Origin: Ruegeria sp. Alg231-54
GTDB taxonomy: Bacteria > Pseudomonadota > Alphaproteobacteria > Rhodobacterales > Rhodobacteraceae
NCBI RefSeq assembly: GCF_900143525.1
Contig: NZ_FREZ01000005.1
Coordinates: forward strand, 62,003-126,002
Reading direction: 5' to 3'
DNA: 64,000 nt
Positions within the stretch are counted from its first letter, which is position 1. Each line of letters starts with the position of its first letter. The position numbers and the translations under genes are program-made. The notes under the pieces are model-generated. The model did no database searches. It was not told where the DNA came from and saw nothing but the letters and a program-made list of their open reading frames with translations. This document shows, in pieces, positions 41,574 to 52,109 of the stretch.

Positions 41574-42182
41574 ATGAGCTGGATCAGAACTATCCCTTTT
41601 GATGAAGCAACAGGAAAACTCAGGAAACTGTACGACCGTGTTACTGGCCCCGGCAACAATGTCGACAACATCATGATGGTGCATTCCTTGCGGCCACATT
41701 CGATGGAAGGCCACATGGCCATGTACAAGAACGTGCTGCACCATTCGTCCAACACGATCCCGAAATGGTTTCTTGAGGTGCTGGGCGTGTGGGTCAGCGC
41801 GCTGAACAAATGCAGTTATTGTGTCGAGCACCATTACAGTGGCCTGCAGCGCTTGTTGGGCGATCCGGAGCGTAGTCAGGCAATTCGTGCGGCGATTGAG
41901 GCTGACACGCCAGAGGAGGCCCCGTTGGATGCGGCTCAGATTGAGGCCATGCGTTACGCGCGCAAACTGACCGAGACCCCGGCGGACTTGAAACTGCAAG
42001 ACGTGGAAGCCCTGCGCACTGCCGGATGGGACGATGGTGAGACCCTCGAAATCAATCAGGTCTGCGCGTATTTCTCTTATGCGAACCGGACCGTTTTGGG
42101 GCTGGGGTGTTCCACAGATGGTGACATATTGGGCCTGTCGCCCAACAACTCGGATGACCCGGCGGATTGGGGGCACCGGTAA
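41574..42182 (+). CDS. AhpD-like carboxymuconolactone decarboxylase family peroxidase
   Basis: About 202 residues from ATG 41574 (SD GGGAGG), a peroxidase-related enzyme of the AhpD/CMD fold. The redox motif CSYC with a later His is in LNKCSYCVEHHYSGL, the AhpD-type CxxCxxxH site; it should reduce peroxides with a dithiol partner. The short N-terminal part SWIRTIPFDEATGKLRKLYDRV (partial) is typical of TIGR01926-type proteins. It is convergent with the alpha/beta hydrolase at 42189, with 6 bp between the stops. Confidence 0.9.
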   Translation: MSWIRTIPFDEATGKLRKLYDRVTGPGNNVDNIMMVHSLRPHSMEGHMAMYKNVLHHSSNTIPKWFLEVLGVWVSALNKCSYCVEHHYSGLQRLLGDPERSQAIRAAIEADTPEEAPLDAAQIEAMRYARKLTETPADLKLQDVEALRTAGWDDGETLEINQVCAYFSYANRTVLGLGCSTDGDILGLSPNNSDDPADWGHR

Positions 42183-42188
42183 CCGGAT

Positions 42189-43064
42189 TTAGCGCGCAAT
42201 CCAGCCCATGATTGCCTGCGCCACCGCTTCGGGCTGTTGATGGTGCAGCCAGTGATCAGCGTTCGGAATGTCGATGCGCGCCAGATCGGGTGCGTAGTCT
42301 TCCAACCCCTCAGTCGATTCTGGTAGCAACGCCTTGTCTTCACGCCCCCACAGCAACAGGTGGGGGCAGCCAACCATCAACCGGTCCTTTGGCAACTTTG
42401 GCAGATCCGTGCGCGGTGCGCCGGGTTTCGCAACCACCAGCGGTGACGCGCGGTACCAGTTCAGCATAGTCTCCAGCCGCCCGGGCCGGGCCCATTCTGT
42501 ACGATAGACATGCATTTTCTGGTCCGTCAGCCAGTCTGTACCCATCCCAAAACGAAAAAACTGTTCGAGCTTGGCAAAATTGTCCGCCGACAAACGCTCT
42601 GCCGCGTCAGGTGCGCGCAGGGCATTGATGTATTGCGAAGCCTCGGATTGCGCCCCTCCTGCGGCCATGGCCCGTTGGAAGGGCGCCGGATGCACGCCGT
42701 TGGCGATGATCAACCGGTCCACCAGATCCGGGCGGAACATGGCCAAACCATAGGCCACGGACGCTCCCCAATCGTGGCCAAGAACACAAACCGGACGGGC
42801 GAGCCCCTCGATCAGCGTCACCATGTCCGAGACCAGTCGCGACAGGGCATAATGGCCGACGCCCTCTGGCGCCCAGCTTTGCCCGTAACCGCGTTGATCG
42901 GGGGCGATGCAATAGAAGTGGGAAGACAGATGCGGGGCCAGGTCCTGCCACGCGCCGCCATATTCGGGAAACCCGTGAAGCATCAACAAGGGCGGAAGGT
43001 CGGGGGCGCCCCAGCTGCGCAGTAGGAACCTCTGGCCGTTAAGATCAATGAACTTGTTTTCCAT
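42189..43064 (-). CDS. Alpha/beta hydrolase, epoxide-hydrolase/dehalogenase-like
   Basis: A 291-residue hydrolase started at ATG 43064. It has HGFPEYGGAW (HG-x-P oxyanion motif of the epoxide hydrolase group), the nucleophile position VLGHDWGASVAYGL, with Asp in GHDWG as in epoxide hydrolases and haloalkane dehalogenases, and a late His in ADHWLHHQQPE. The GHDWG motif predicts an Asp nucleophile. Substrate unknown. It points towards the AhpD-like gene and is divergent from ppk2. Confidence 0.9.
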   Translation of the reverse strand: MENKFIDLNGQRFLLRSWGAPDLPPLLMLHGFPEYGGAWQDLAPHLSSHFYCIAPDQRGYGQSWAPEGVGHYALSRLVSDMVTLIEGLARPVCVLGHDWGASVAYGLAMFRPDLVDRLIIANGVHPAPFQRAMAAGGAQSEASQYINALRAPDAAERLSADNFAKLEQFFRFGMGTDWLTDQKMHVYRTEWARPGRLETMLNWYRASPLVVAKPGAPRTDLPKLPKDRLMVGCPHLLLWGREDKALLPESTEGLEDYAPDLARIDIPNADHWLHHQQPEAVAQAIMGWIAR

Positions 43065-43190
43065 AGCCGAAGCCCTTTGTTGTACCTGAAGCACACGCCC
43101 AGAAAGATGTAAAAGTTTGACACCAATCAAAGCGTGTTTTTAACCCGACTGCTAGGCGTTTTCCCGGACAGTGAGACAAGGAGAATTTGG

Positions 43191-44114
43191 ATGGAAGTAG
43201 TGACGCAGATCGATAATGTGCAAGACCCTGCCAACCTGTCGGCGATAGCCAAAACCTCACCGACCGAGCCAAGCCCCGAGAGAATTCGTCAGGCCTTTGA
43301 AAGCGGCAAATATCCTTATGATCGCAAGATGGCGCGCAAAGCTTATGAGGCGGAGAAGGCGCAACTGCAGGCAGAATTGCTAAAAGTACAACATTGGGCA
43401 CAGGAAACCGGCCAGCGGTTTGTCCTGCTGTTCGAGGGCAGGGATGCCGCAGGCAAAGGTGGAACGATCAAACGATTCATGGAGCACCTGAACCCACGCC
43501 AAGCGCGTGTAGTTGCCCTGAACAAGCCCACCTGGGAAGAGAAGGGGCAGTGGTACTATCAGCGCTATGTTCAGGAATTGCCCACGGTCGGCGAAATGGT
43601 TTTCTACGACCGGTCCTGGTACAACCGCGCCGGGGTTGAACGGGTGATGGGATTTTGCTCACCCAACGAGTATCTCGAGTTCATGCGTCAAACGCCCGAG
43701 CTGGAGCGGATGCTGGTGCGCTCGGGCATCCAACTTTACAAATACTGGTTTTCGGTCACGCAACCCGAACAGCAACGCCGGTTCAAAAGCCGCGAAACCG
43801 ATCCTCTGAAACAGTGGAAGCTGTCGCCGATCGACAAGGCCAGCCTTGATAAATGGGACGATTATACCGAGGCCAAGGAGGCGATGTTTTTCTACACCGA
43901 CACAGCCGATGCCCCGTGGACCATCGTGAAATCGAACGACAAAAAGCGCGCGCGCCTGAATTGCATGCGCCACTTCCTGTCCACTCTGGATTATCCGGAC
44001 AAGAACCATGAAATCGTCGACAGCCCCGATCCTTTGATCGTCGGGCAGGCGCATCACGTGATCCAGCATTCGGAACATATTCTGGGCAATTCACTGCATC
44101 CTGAAACGGTGTGA
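43191..44114 (+). CDS. ppk2: Polyphosphate kinase 2
   Basis: Family 2 polyphosphate kinase (about 307 residues) that moves phosphate between polyphosphate and nucleotides, keeping GTP or ATP supplied. Started at ATG 43191 after AAGGAG. Walker A is GRDAAGKGG at residues 83-91, Walker B-like segment MVFYDRSWYNRAGVERVMG (partial), and the lid segment FSVTQPEQQRRFKSR. Length matches class I. Alone on its strand; no polyphosphate kinase 1 or exopolyphosphatase in this window. Confidence 0.96.
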   Translation: MEVVTQIDNVQDPANLSAIAKTSPTEPSPERIRQAFESGKYPYDRKMARKAYEAEKAQLQAELLKVQHWAQETGQRFVLLFEGRDAAGKGGTIKRFMEHLNPRQARVVALNKPTWEEKGQWYYQRYVQELPTVGEMVFYDRSWYNRAGVERVMGFCSPNEYLEFMRQTPELERMLVRSGIQLYKYWFSVTQPEQQRRFKSRETDPLKQWKLSPIDKASLDKWDDYTEAKEAMFFYTDTADAPWTIVKSNDKKRARLNCMRHFLSTLDYPDKNHEIVDSPDPLIVGQAHHVIQHSEHILGNSLHPETV

Positions 44115-44219
44115 CAGTAGTCCTCTCAGGTAACATTTGAACCTGCGGATGTAGTCTCAAGCTGAAATTTCGCCGTTCGCCTCTTGTCCCGGCCTCGGGC
44201 CGGGCATAAGGCTGTTCGG

Positions 44220-45584
44220 ATGAGTAAGGTGATGACATATGGTGGCCACTTTCGGGCCATTTCTGTGCTGGGCCTGCCGCTGATCGGCGGGCACCTGGCC
44301 CAATTTGCAATTGGGCTGACGGATACGGTCATGCTGGGTTGGTACGGTGTCGAGGCGCTGGCCGCCGTGACCCTGGCCAGCAGCTATTTCTTTGTGCTGT
44401 TCCTGTTTGGGGCCGGATTCGGTTTGGCCGTTATGCCAATGGTGGCGACGGCTGCGGCTGAAGAAGACGAAACAAGTATTCGCCGTACAACGCGCATGGG
44501 GTTGTGGTTGTCGTTGATCTATGCGGCCGTCATGATGCCAATGCTCTGGTGGTCCTACCCAATTTTTCTCGCGTTGAAGCAGGACCCGCAGGTCGCCGAG
44601 ACTGCGTCCCAGTACCTAAGGGTCGCCGGGTGGGGCCTGATTCCGGCGCTTTTGGTCATGGTGTTGAAATCTTATCTGGCCGCGTTAGAGCGGACCCAGA
44701 TCGTGCTCTGGATCACTGTGGCGGCGGCGGTGGTTAACGCGTTTACCAACTATGCCTTGATCTTCGGGAATTGGGGAGCCCCTGAGCTGGGTGTGATGGG
44801 CGCCGCCATCGCGTCGGTTGTCACTCAGGTCGTATCGTTGGTTTGCGTGGTGATCTACGCCATGCGCGTTTTGCCCGAACATAGCCTGTTCCAAAGGTTC
44901 TGGCGTCCGGACTGGGAGATGTTTCTGAGCGTTCTCCGCCTGGGCGTCCCGATTGGCCTGACGACCCTGTCCGAGGTCAGCCTGTTCGCAATGTCAGCGA
45001 TCATGATGGGCTGGCTGGGTCAGGTTCCACTGGCGGCACATGGCATTGCACTTAATTTGGCATCCGCGACGTTCATGGTGCATCTGGGGCTGTCAAACGC
45101 TGCGACGATCCGGGCAGGGAACGCGTTGGGCCGGAAAGATAGGCCACATCTGGAACGCGGCGCGATTGCGGTGACGGGGATGTCTTTGGTGATCTCGGTC
45201 CTGACTGTCATCCTGTTTCTAGTCTATGCCGAGCCTTTGATTTCCCTGTTCATGGAACCGGATGACCCGCAGCGTCCGGAAATCCTGAAGATCGGTACAG
45301 GTCTGCTGGCCATGGCGGCTTTGTTCCAATTGGTGGACGGGGCACAGGTCATTGCGCTTGGCCTCCTGCGTGGTTTGCAGGATGCAAAGATCCCGATGGT
45401 CATGGCCGCGCTCAGCTATTGGGGCGTGGGGATCACGTCGTCGTATTACTTTGGCTTCGTGTTGGGCATGGATGGAATCGGAGTCTGGCTGGGCCTTGTT
45501 CTGGGCCTGGCCTGCGCAGCGGTTATGCTGATGGCGCGGTTCTGGATGCGGTCCGTCCGCGAGGTCGGTGTGCCCGCCGAGTAA
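44220..45584 (+). CDS. MATE family multidrug/Na+ antiporter
   Basis: About 454 residues from ATG 44220, with twelve predicted spans in two six-helix lobes typical of MatE. Opening segment SVLGLPLIGGHLAQFAIGLTDTVMLG (partial) is family-like. Such proteins expel cationic drugs or metabolites using Na+ or H+ gradients. The substrate is unknown. It is a single gene, with ppk2 106 bp upstream. Confidence 0.95.
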   Translation: MSKVMTYGGHFRAISVLGLPLIGGHLAQFAIGLTDTVMLGWYGVEALAAVTLASSYFFVLFLFGAGFGLAVMPMVATAAAEEDETSIRRTTRMGLWLSLIYAAVMMPMLWWSYPIFLALKQDPQVAETASQYLRVAGWGLIPALLVMVLKSYLAALERTQIVLWITVAAAVVNAFTNYALIFGNWGAPELGVMGAAIASVVTQVVSLVCVVIYAMRVLPEHSLFQRFWRPDWEMFLSVLRLGVPIGLTTLSEVSLFAMSAIMMGWLGQVPLAAHGIALNLASATFMVHLGLSNAATIRAGNALGRKDRPHLERGAIAVTGMSLVISVLTVILFLVYAEPLISLFMEPDDPQRPEILKIGTGLLAMAALFQLVDGAQVIALGLLRGLQDAKIPMVMAALSYWGVGITSSYYFGFVLGMDGIGVWLGLVLGLACAAVMLMARFWMRSVREVGVPAE

Positions 45585-45595
45585 GATTCGGCGGG

Positions 45596-45997
45596 TCAGT
45601 CTTTGCCGAAGCGGTCTGCCTTTTTTCGCACCAGGACAGAGCGTAGATCATGCATGGCCAGCAGCAACCGGTCGGTTACGTCCTCAAGCTGCTCTGGTGT
45701 CGCCTTGGATTGCGCCCATTGCGTGGTGAGGTTCAGATAATCAACCGCGCGGTGAATGTCGTCGATGTCGCGCTGGGCCAGCAACGCTTTTCGCGCCTCC
45801 ATCCAACGGGCAATCTCGGCCTTGTCGGCGTCGGACAACGTGCGTTGGCCTTGCGGTTTCACCTCGCCATTGCGGATGTTGATGACCGCGATCTGATCCA
45901 TCTCGATCCGGCGCTGGCGGTTTTCAGTGTCGATCCTGAAAACCGCCGCACCATTCTCGCGAACGCGGAAATAATATTCGGGCAGTTCCGACGTCAT
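45596..45997 (-). CDS. Conserved hypothetical protein
   Basis: A 133-residue soluble protein I cannot name. The N-terminal part (SELPEYYFRVRENGAAVFRID..., partial) looks like a small beta domain, followed by a helical domain with many charged residues ending in a Lys/Arg tail. No signal, membrane segment or Cys. It is convergent with the MATE gene, 12 bp from it, and 11 bp after the aspartate aminotransferase gene in the same direction. Confidence 0.7.
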   Translation of the reverse strand: MTSELPEYYFRVRENGAAVFRIDTENRQRRIEMDQIAVINIRNGEVKPQGQRTLSDADKAEIARWMEARKALLAQRDIDDIHRAVDYLNLTTQWAQSKATPEQLEDVTDRLLLAMHDLRSVLVRKKADRFGKD

Positions 45998-46007
45998 TTG
46001 CGCTTAC

Positions 46008-47231
<1,224 letters not shown>

Positions 47232-47301
47232 TCAGCTTGACTGTCATAGGGTGCGCTCGAATGACGATCAAGCGATATGAATAATGGAATTGGAGAGCCC
47301 G

Positions 47302-47694
47302 ATGAACGACGAGAATGACTGGTACGGACCGGACTCTGCGACATTCGGGGACAGGCTGGCAGGGGCACGCGAAGCGGCTGGTATGACCCAGGCCCAGATG
47401 GCCCGCAGGCTGGGCGTGAAAAAGACAACAATTGCAGCCTGGGAAAATGATCTGTCCGAGCCGCGCGCGAACCGTCTTTCCATGATGGCAGGCATGGTCA
47501 ACGTGTCGATCATGTGGTTGCTGACCGGTGAAGGCGAAGGCATGGATGCCCCCGTCGAAGCGGAAGAGGGCGCACCCGAGCTTGCGGATGTCGTGGCTGA
47601 GCTGCGTTCCATTCGCGGTGAAATGCGCGCCAGCGCCGAGCGGGCCGCGAAGCTGGAGAAAAGGGTGCGTCTGATGCTGGAGCAGGGTCGGTGA
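47302..47694 (+). CDS. XRE-family helix-turn-helix regulator
   Basis: About 130 residues from ATG 47302 (SD TTGGAG). The HTH_3 domain (residues 17-70) has FGDRLAGAREAAGMTQAQMARRLG (partial) and TTIAAWENDLSEPRAN. The C-terminal half is acidic then helical (LEKRVRLMLEQ), probably for dimers. Target unknown. Its stop overlaps the GTG of the SdhE gene (GTGA), so the two are coupled. The longer ORF from 47284 lacks an RBS. Confidence 0.9.
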   Translation: MNDENDWYGPDSATFGDRLAGAREAAGMTQAQMARRLGVKKTTIAAWENDLSEPRANRLSMMAGMVNVSIMWLLTGEGEGMDAPVEAEEGAPELADVVAELRSIRGEMRASAERAAKLEKRVRLMLEQGR

Positions 47695-47948
47695 ACGAAC
47701 CACGGGACGTTCGTATAAAGCGGCTGAAGATGCGATCCATGCGGCGTGGGATCAAGGAAATGGATCTGATCCTGTCGGCCTATGCTGACCGAAATCTGAC
47801 GGCCATGGAGCCGTCGGATCTGGATAATTATGATGCGTTGCTGCACGAAAACGATCAGGATCTTTATCAGTGGGTCACAGGGCAGGTGCAGCCGCCCGAA
47901 ACCTATTCCGAATTGATATCGGACATCGCGCAGACCTTTCAAAAATAA
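47691..47948 (+). CDS. sdhE: Succinate dehydrogenase assembly factor SdhE
   Basis: An 85-residue protein that helps attach FAD to SdhA/FrdA. The family motif RGxxE is seen as MRRGIKEMDLIL (residues 16-27), with YQWVTGQ near residue 58. Starts at GTG 47691, overlapping the regulator stop. Position next to a regulator and away from sdh genes is noted; co-expression with the XRE gene is likely by coupling. Confidence 0.93.
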   Translation: MNEPRDVRIKRLKMRSMRRGIKEMDLILSAYADRNLTAMEPSDLDNYDALLHENDQDLYQWVTGQVQPPETYSELISDIAQTFQK

Positions 47949-48025
47949 AAGAAAACCCGGCTTAACCGATTCTCGGGATTTCCATTCATCCTGCCTTAAA
48001 CAGCGCGACTGAATCGGAGGATCGG

Positions 48026-48523
48026 ATGAGTATGGAAATGCAGGTCTCCGCGCCGGGAACCAAAGGGTTCATGACCAGCTATCTTGAGGCACTTGCCTTG
48101 GTGGAACGGTTGCACCGGTTGCTATTGGACGTCATCAAGGATGAGTTTGAGCGTGTTGGCGTGTTGGAAATCAACGCCGTGCAGGCCTTGCTTTTATTCA
48201 ATATCGGCGACCATGAAGTCACCGCGGGCGAACTGAAAAGTCGTGGGTATTATCAGGGCAGCAACGTCAGCTACAACCTGAAGAAACTGGTCGAAATGGG
48301 GTACATGCACCATCAAAGATGCGAGATCGACCGCCGTTCCGTAAGGGTTCGATTGACCCCACGCGGTCGCGAAATACGCGATGTCGTATCCGAGCTGTTT
48401 TCGCGCCACGCTGAGGGGCTGCAAAATCGGGGCGTGTTGGGGCTGGAAGGCATCGACGACATCGCCACATCCCTGCGTCGGGTCGAGCGGTATTGGACGG
48501 ACCAAATCCGGTACATCTATTGA
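48026..48523 (+). CDS. MarR-family regulator (LdtR-like)
   Basis: Winged-helix regulator of 165 residues, start ATG 48026 after CGGAGGATCGG. The helical dimer part (LALVERLHRLLLDVIKDEFER, partial) is followed by the wHTH with VTAGELKSRGYYQGSNVSYNLKKLV (partial) and the wing RRSVRVRLTPRG. The YYQGSNVSYN recognition helix is typical of the alphaproteobacterial LdtR-like branch, which controls cell-wall and stress genes; this is from family memory. Confidence 0.85.
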   Translation: MSMEMQVSAPGTKGFMTSYLEALALVERLHRLLLDVIKDEFERVGVLEINAVQALLLFNIGDHEVTAGELKSRGYYQGSNVSYNLKKLVEMGYMHHQRCEIDRRSVRVRLTPRGREIRDVVSELFSRHAEGLQNRGVLGLEGIDDIATSLRRVERYWTDQIRYIY

Positions 48524-49246
48524 TCAGGGGCGCAGGGAATCTGTGGCGTCGGACAGGGTTAGCCCCTCCAGTTCGCGTATCAGTTTTCGGGTCATCGCGT
48601 CCTCATAGGTCTCAAAGCCCAAAGCGACTTCGACGAAGGCTCCGGGCCCCAGAATAACCCATGTGTTGTAATAGGCGGAAAGCTCACCGACCTGGACATA
48701 GCGTTTGTCGCCATGACTGGGATCGTCTGCGCCGATCACGAGCCCGTTGATCGTGATGCCGGTGTTTTCCAGTTCGGATTTCACGCTGCGTGGATGAGGG
48801 CCCAGATTGTGCTTGCCGTCCCCTGACAGATCCAATGTGCGTTTCCAGCAATTCGGTTGCTGTGACAGTAGATTGGCTCCGAACCGCATTGCCGACCCAA
48901 CAGCCGTGCCCTGTGGTGCGTTACCACGCGCGACGGTCTTCAATTGGTCGCTGATCCGTGCAAGATCTTGTGCCGTGCGGATCTCAGTCCAGTTTACCAA
49001 CATGCGTTGATGGCGGGTCTCGCTCCATTCGTAGATTGCCAATCGCACAGGCGCGCCGATGTCGGACAGGATCAGTTGAACAACTTCAGGGCGTTGCAAG
49101 GCCGCAGCCAGACCGCCGGTTTGCATCCTATACTCGGCGCTGTCGACCGAACCGGACACGTCCAGCCCCAACGCCAGTGCTTGCCTGCATTCCGACGCAG
49201 CGGCGCTGGCGAACATGGCAAATATCGCGGCCAGGAGGCGGATCAT
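48524..49246 (-). CDS. DUF1194 vWA-domain exported protein (paralogue A)
   Basis: A 240-residue protein with a short signal peptide (MIRLLAAIFAMFASAAAS) and a DUF1194 von Willebrand A-like domain. The metal-site motif DVSGS is at about residues 29-33 (ALGLDVSGSVDSAEY), and TLDLSGDGKHN supplies a later motif. Probably a periplasmic adhesion or binding protein. It follows the paralogue at 49243-49947 with a 4-bp overlap. Its stop is directly beside the MarR stop (convergent). Confidence 0.9.
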   Translation of the reverse strand: MIRLLAAIFAMFASAAASECRQALALGLDVSGSVDSAEYRMQTGGLAAALQRPEVVQLILSDIGAPVRLAIYEWSETRHQRMLVNWTEIRTAQDLARISDQLKTVARGNAPQGTAVGSAMRFGANLLSQQPNCWKRTLDLSGDGKHNLGPHPRSVKSELENTGITINGLVIGADDPSHGDKRYVQVGELSAYYNTWVILGPGAFVEVALGFETYEDAMTRKLIRELEGLTLSDATDSLRP

Positions 49247-49947
49247 TGATGTGCACCCTCCTTCAACGCACCGATCTGCAACCCTTTCAGCTCACGCTCA
49301 AGCTTGCGGCGCATCGCACGCTCAAAATCCTCGAACCCTTGTGCGATTTCAAGAAACGCGCCAGGACCGTGCAGAACGTTGTTCTCGAAGAACGGTATGA
49401 GAAACAGCTCTCCTTCAAAGTCCGCAGCGTTGATCACCAACCCGTTGACCACGACGTTTTGAAAGGGAAAGTGCCGGTATGCCGAGTCCGGACCATAGCC
49501 GTCATTGTTTGAGCCATCCCCTGACAGATCAATGGTGTTGAACAGGCAGGGCGGCGCTTGCTGCATCAAGGTTGCGCCAAATGCCAAGGCATAGCCCATT
49601 GCCGTGGCCGAACCGCTATCCGAACGAACAGATTGCTGCACCGTTGAGGCGGCAACCAGCAGGTCGGCCTCGGTGTTGATCATGGTCCAGTTCAGAATAA
49701 CGCGTTGGGTGGTGCGGCCGCTCCACTCATACACGGCCAGCGCGACCGGTGCGGGCGAGGAAAAAAACGCCTCAACCACTTCTGGTGCGATCAATGCAGC
49801 CGCCAGGCCCTGCCGCTGCAAAACGTCTTCATTCTCATCCACCGAGGTCGAGATATCCATGGCTAGCGCCAGCGCAAGGCGACAGGTCTCGGCCCGAACG
49901 GGGCTGGCCAAAGCGGCCAGACCCAATGCTATCAGCCAGCGGATCAC
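49243..49947 (-). CDS. DUF1194 vWA-domain exported protein (paralogue B)
   Basis: A 234-residue relative of the gene just downstream. Signal peptide MIRWLIALGLAALASPVRA; vWA metal site reads ALAMDISTSVDENED (DISTS, variant of DxSxS), with NTIDLSGDGSNNDG further on. The two share order and motifs but differ widely in sequence, so the duplication is old. ATGA overlaps link glyoxalase, B and A as one operon. Confidence 0.9.
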   Translation of the reverse strand: MIRWLIALGLAALASPVRAETCRLALALAMDISTSVDENEDVLQRQGLAAALIAPEVVEAFFSSPAPVALAVYEWSGRTTQRVILNWTMINTEADLLVAASTVQQSVRSDSGSATAMGYALAFGATLMQQAPPCLFNTIDLSGDGSNNDGYGPDSAYRHFPFQNVVVNGLVINAADFEGELFLIPFFENNVLHGPGAFLEIAQGFEDFERAMRRKLERELKGLQIGALKEGAHQ

Positions 49948-50372
49948 CAGTGACCGGCACTTTCCATGCTGGCCCAGGGCTCGGCCGGTTCCAACGCGTC
50001 ACCATTTTGCAGCAGCTCGACCGAGATATTGTCGGGTGAGCGCACAAACGCCATACGCCCGTCACGCGGTGGGCGGTTGATCACGACGCCGTTGTCCTTC
50101 AGGTGCTGGCAAACCTCATAAATGTTGTCGACCCCATAAGCGAGATGTCCGAAATGACGGCTGTCGCTGGGCAGGGTGTCATCCCCATCCCAGTTATGCG
50201 TCAGCTCGATCGGCCGATCCTCTTGTCCCGGAGGGGCCATGAAGATCAGCGAAAACCGACCCTGTTCGCTGTCATAGCGGCGGGTTTCCTTAAGGCCCAG
50301 CAGTTCGTAGAACTCCATCGACTTCTCCAGATCCTTCACGCGAACCATGGTGTGAAGATATGTCAGCCCCAT
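49944..50372 (-). CDS. gloA: Lactoylglutathione lyase (glyoxalase I)
   Basis: A 142-residue VOC metalloenzyme that turns the methylglyoxal-glutathione hemithioacetal into lactoylglutathione. Starts MGLTYLHTMVRVKDLEKSME (partial) with His as first metal ligand, and has IELTHNWDGD and GHLAYGVDNIYEVC for the later ligands. SD AAAGGAAGCC precedes the ATG. Its stop overlaps the DUF1194 paralogue B start, so it heads that operon. Confidence 0.95.
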   Translation of the reverse strand: MGLTYLHTMVRVKDLEKSMEFYELLGLKETRRYDSEQGRFSLIFMAPPGQEDRPIELTHNWDGDDTLPSDSRHFGHLAYGVDNIYEVCQHLKDNGVVINRPPRDGRMAFVRSPDNISVELLQNGDALEPAEPWASMESAGHW

Positions 50373-50547
50373 TGTGGCTTCCTTTCTATTCAGGTGATGG
50401 GCTGCAGCTTAGCGCGCGGGCCAAGCGTGTCGAGGGGCAGGGTGGACACAATTTGGAAATTGCGACGATTGGTGTACATGTCGCGGTTCCGGTCTGGGAA
50501 TTGCCGATATATAGTGGTGGGCGACTCATTGCTGGAAAGGAACTTTC

Positions 50548-51459
50548 ATGCCGCTGTCCTCTGACCAACTGGCCGAGATCGAAGCGCAACGGGCGCAATC
50601 GCATCCAACACGCCGCGTTGTGGCTGAGGGGATGGAAGACCACCTCTATACCGCGCATCAAGTGCTGGACCACGGATTTGTGCGCGTCATTGACTACATG
50701 GGGGATGACGCAGCAATTTGTCAGGCAGCACGCGTATCTTACGGCAAGGGCACCAAGTCGGTGCAGAATGACGAGGGGCTGATCCGCTACCTGATGCGGC
50801 ACTGGCACTCGACCCCGTTCGAGATGTGCGAAATCAAGCTGCACGTCAAACTTCCGGTCTTTGTGGCCCGTCAGTGGATTCGTCACCGCACTGCCAACGT
50901 GAACGAATACTCGGCCCGCTATTCGATTCTGGACCGCGAGTTCTATATCCCCGCACCGGACCACGTGGCCGCGCAGTCCGAAGTGAACAATCAAGGCCGC
51001 GGCGACGCCCTGCAAGGCGAAGAGGCAGCCCGCGTTCTAGAAATGCTCAAGGCCGACAGCGCGCGGTGCTATGACAATTACGAAGCCATGATCAACCAGA
51101 ATGGCCAACAGGGGTTGGCGCGAGAACTGGCGCGCATGAACCTGCCTGCGAATATCTACACGCAGTGGTACTGGAAAGTGGACCTGCACAACCTGTTCCA
51201 TTTCCTGCGCCTGCGGGCCGATCCACATGCTCAGTACGAAATCCGCGTTTACGCCGACATGATGTGCAAGATCGTCGCCGACTGGGTGCCCTTCGCGTAT
51301 AGAGCGTTCGAAGATTACCGTTTGGGTGCGGTCAACCTTTCGGCGCAGATGGTTGATAGCCTGCGACGCATGTTGGCCGGTGAAACTGTGACGCAGGAAA
51401 ATTCGGGCATGACGGCACGGGAATGGCGCGAGTTCGAGGCGGTGATCCGCAAGGGTTAA
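50548..51459 (+). CDS. thyX: Flavin-dependent thymidylate synthase ThyX
   Basis: FAD-dependent enzyme that methylates dUMP to dTMP with methylenetetrahydrofolate and NADPH. The ThyX motif RHRx7S is complete: R112-H113-R114...S122 in [16 protein letters not shown]. The 303-residue length is at the upper end of the family, as usual for alphaproteobacteria. RBS GGAAAGGAAC precedes the ATG at 50548. No thyA in the window. A hairpin at 51631-51653 follows. Confidence 0.97.
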   Translation: MPLSSDQLAEIEAQRAQSHPTRRVVAEGMEDHLYTAHQVLDHGFVRVIDYMGDDAAICQAARVSYGKGTKSVQNDEGLIRYLMRHWHSTPFEMCEIKLHVKLPVFVARQWIRHRTANVNEYSARYSILDREFYIPAPDHVAAQSEVNNQGRGDALQGEEAARVLEMLKADSARCYDNYEAMINQNGQQGLARELARMNLPANIYTQWYWKVDLHNLFHFLRLRADPHAQYEIRVYADMMCKIVADWVPFAYRAFEDYRLGAVNLSAQMVDSLRRMLAGETVTQENSGMTAREWREFEAVIRKG

Positions 51460-51630
51460 CGCCAACAAAGCCCTTACCTCTGATGTCATGAGGCCCTTCA
51501 AAGGTCGCATGGCATCGATGTTTAGTATGACTTGGGAATACCCGATAGTCGAAGAGTTCGGCGAAAACAGAAAAGTTCATGCCGATATCAAACCAGCACG
51601 AGGGTAAGGTTTCCAACCTTCGATAATGGA

Positions 51631-51653
51631 CAACGGCCGGAAATTGGCCGTTG
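51631..51653. terminator. Hairpin between thyX and cspA
   Basis: CAACGGCC (51631-51638) pairs with GGCCGTTG (51646-51653), followed on the plus strand by GCCTGCTTTTAG. It probably ends thyX transcription and may also serve the convergent cspA. Confidence 0.65.
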
Positions 51654-51687
51654 GCCTGCTTTTAGTACCCGCAGATGACGGGGTGTT

Positions 51688-51894
51688 TTATAACGGCTTC
51701 AAATCAGAGGCCATTTGTCGGCCGTCGCGTCCGTCTTCCAACTCATACGAGACTTTCTGATTGTCAGCGAGCCCGGTCAGACCGGACCGTTCTACGGCCG
51801 AGATATGAACAAAAACGTCCTTGCCACCTTCGTCAGGGGCAATAAACCCATAGCCTTTCGTGGTATTAAACCATTTCACGGTGCCAGTTGGCAT
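51688..51894 (-). CDS. cspA: Cold-shock protein
   Basis: A 68-residue single cold-shock domain binding single-stranded RNA/DNA. RNP1 is KGYGFIAP and RNP2 is DVFVHISAV. SD AAGGAGACACGGGAA precedes the ATG. A long AT-rich divergent gap (51895-52109) may hold a cold-shock type leader. Convergent with thyX. Confidence 0.96.
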   Translation of the reverse strand: MPTGTVKWFNTTKGYGFIAPDEGGKDVFVHISAVERSGLTGLADNQKVSYELEDGRDGRQMASDLKPL

Positions 51895-52109
51895 TTCCCG
51901 TGTCTCCTTCTACTTACACGTTGTCCCACAAATTGGTGGGGGCAGTGGTTGACGCAACCACAACGCGTCACCGCTTCGCCCACACGACGCAGCCCGAATT
52001 GTGTGTTTCGTCTTTTTCAACATTGCACGGTGAAGTAAAAAATCAAGAATAACTGGATGTAGCAGGCAAAAATGCCAAAAATTCATACAAGTACAGGAAC
52101 GGTCCCAAA

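Noticed and set aside
51895..52109. Hidden small gene before the ArsC-like gene
   Set aside because: No frame with an RBS and acceptable codon use; best read as leaders and promoters of the divergent cold-shock and ArsC-like genes.
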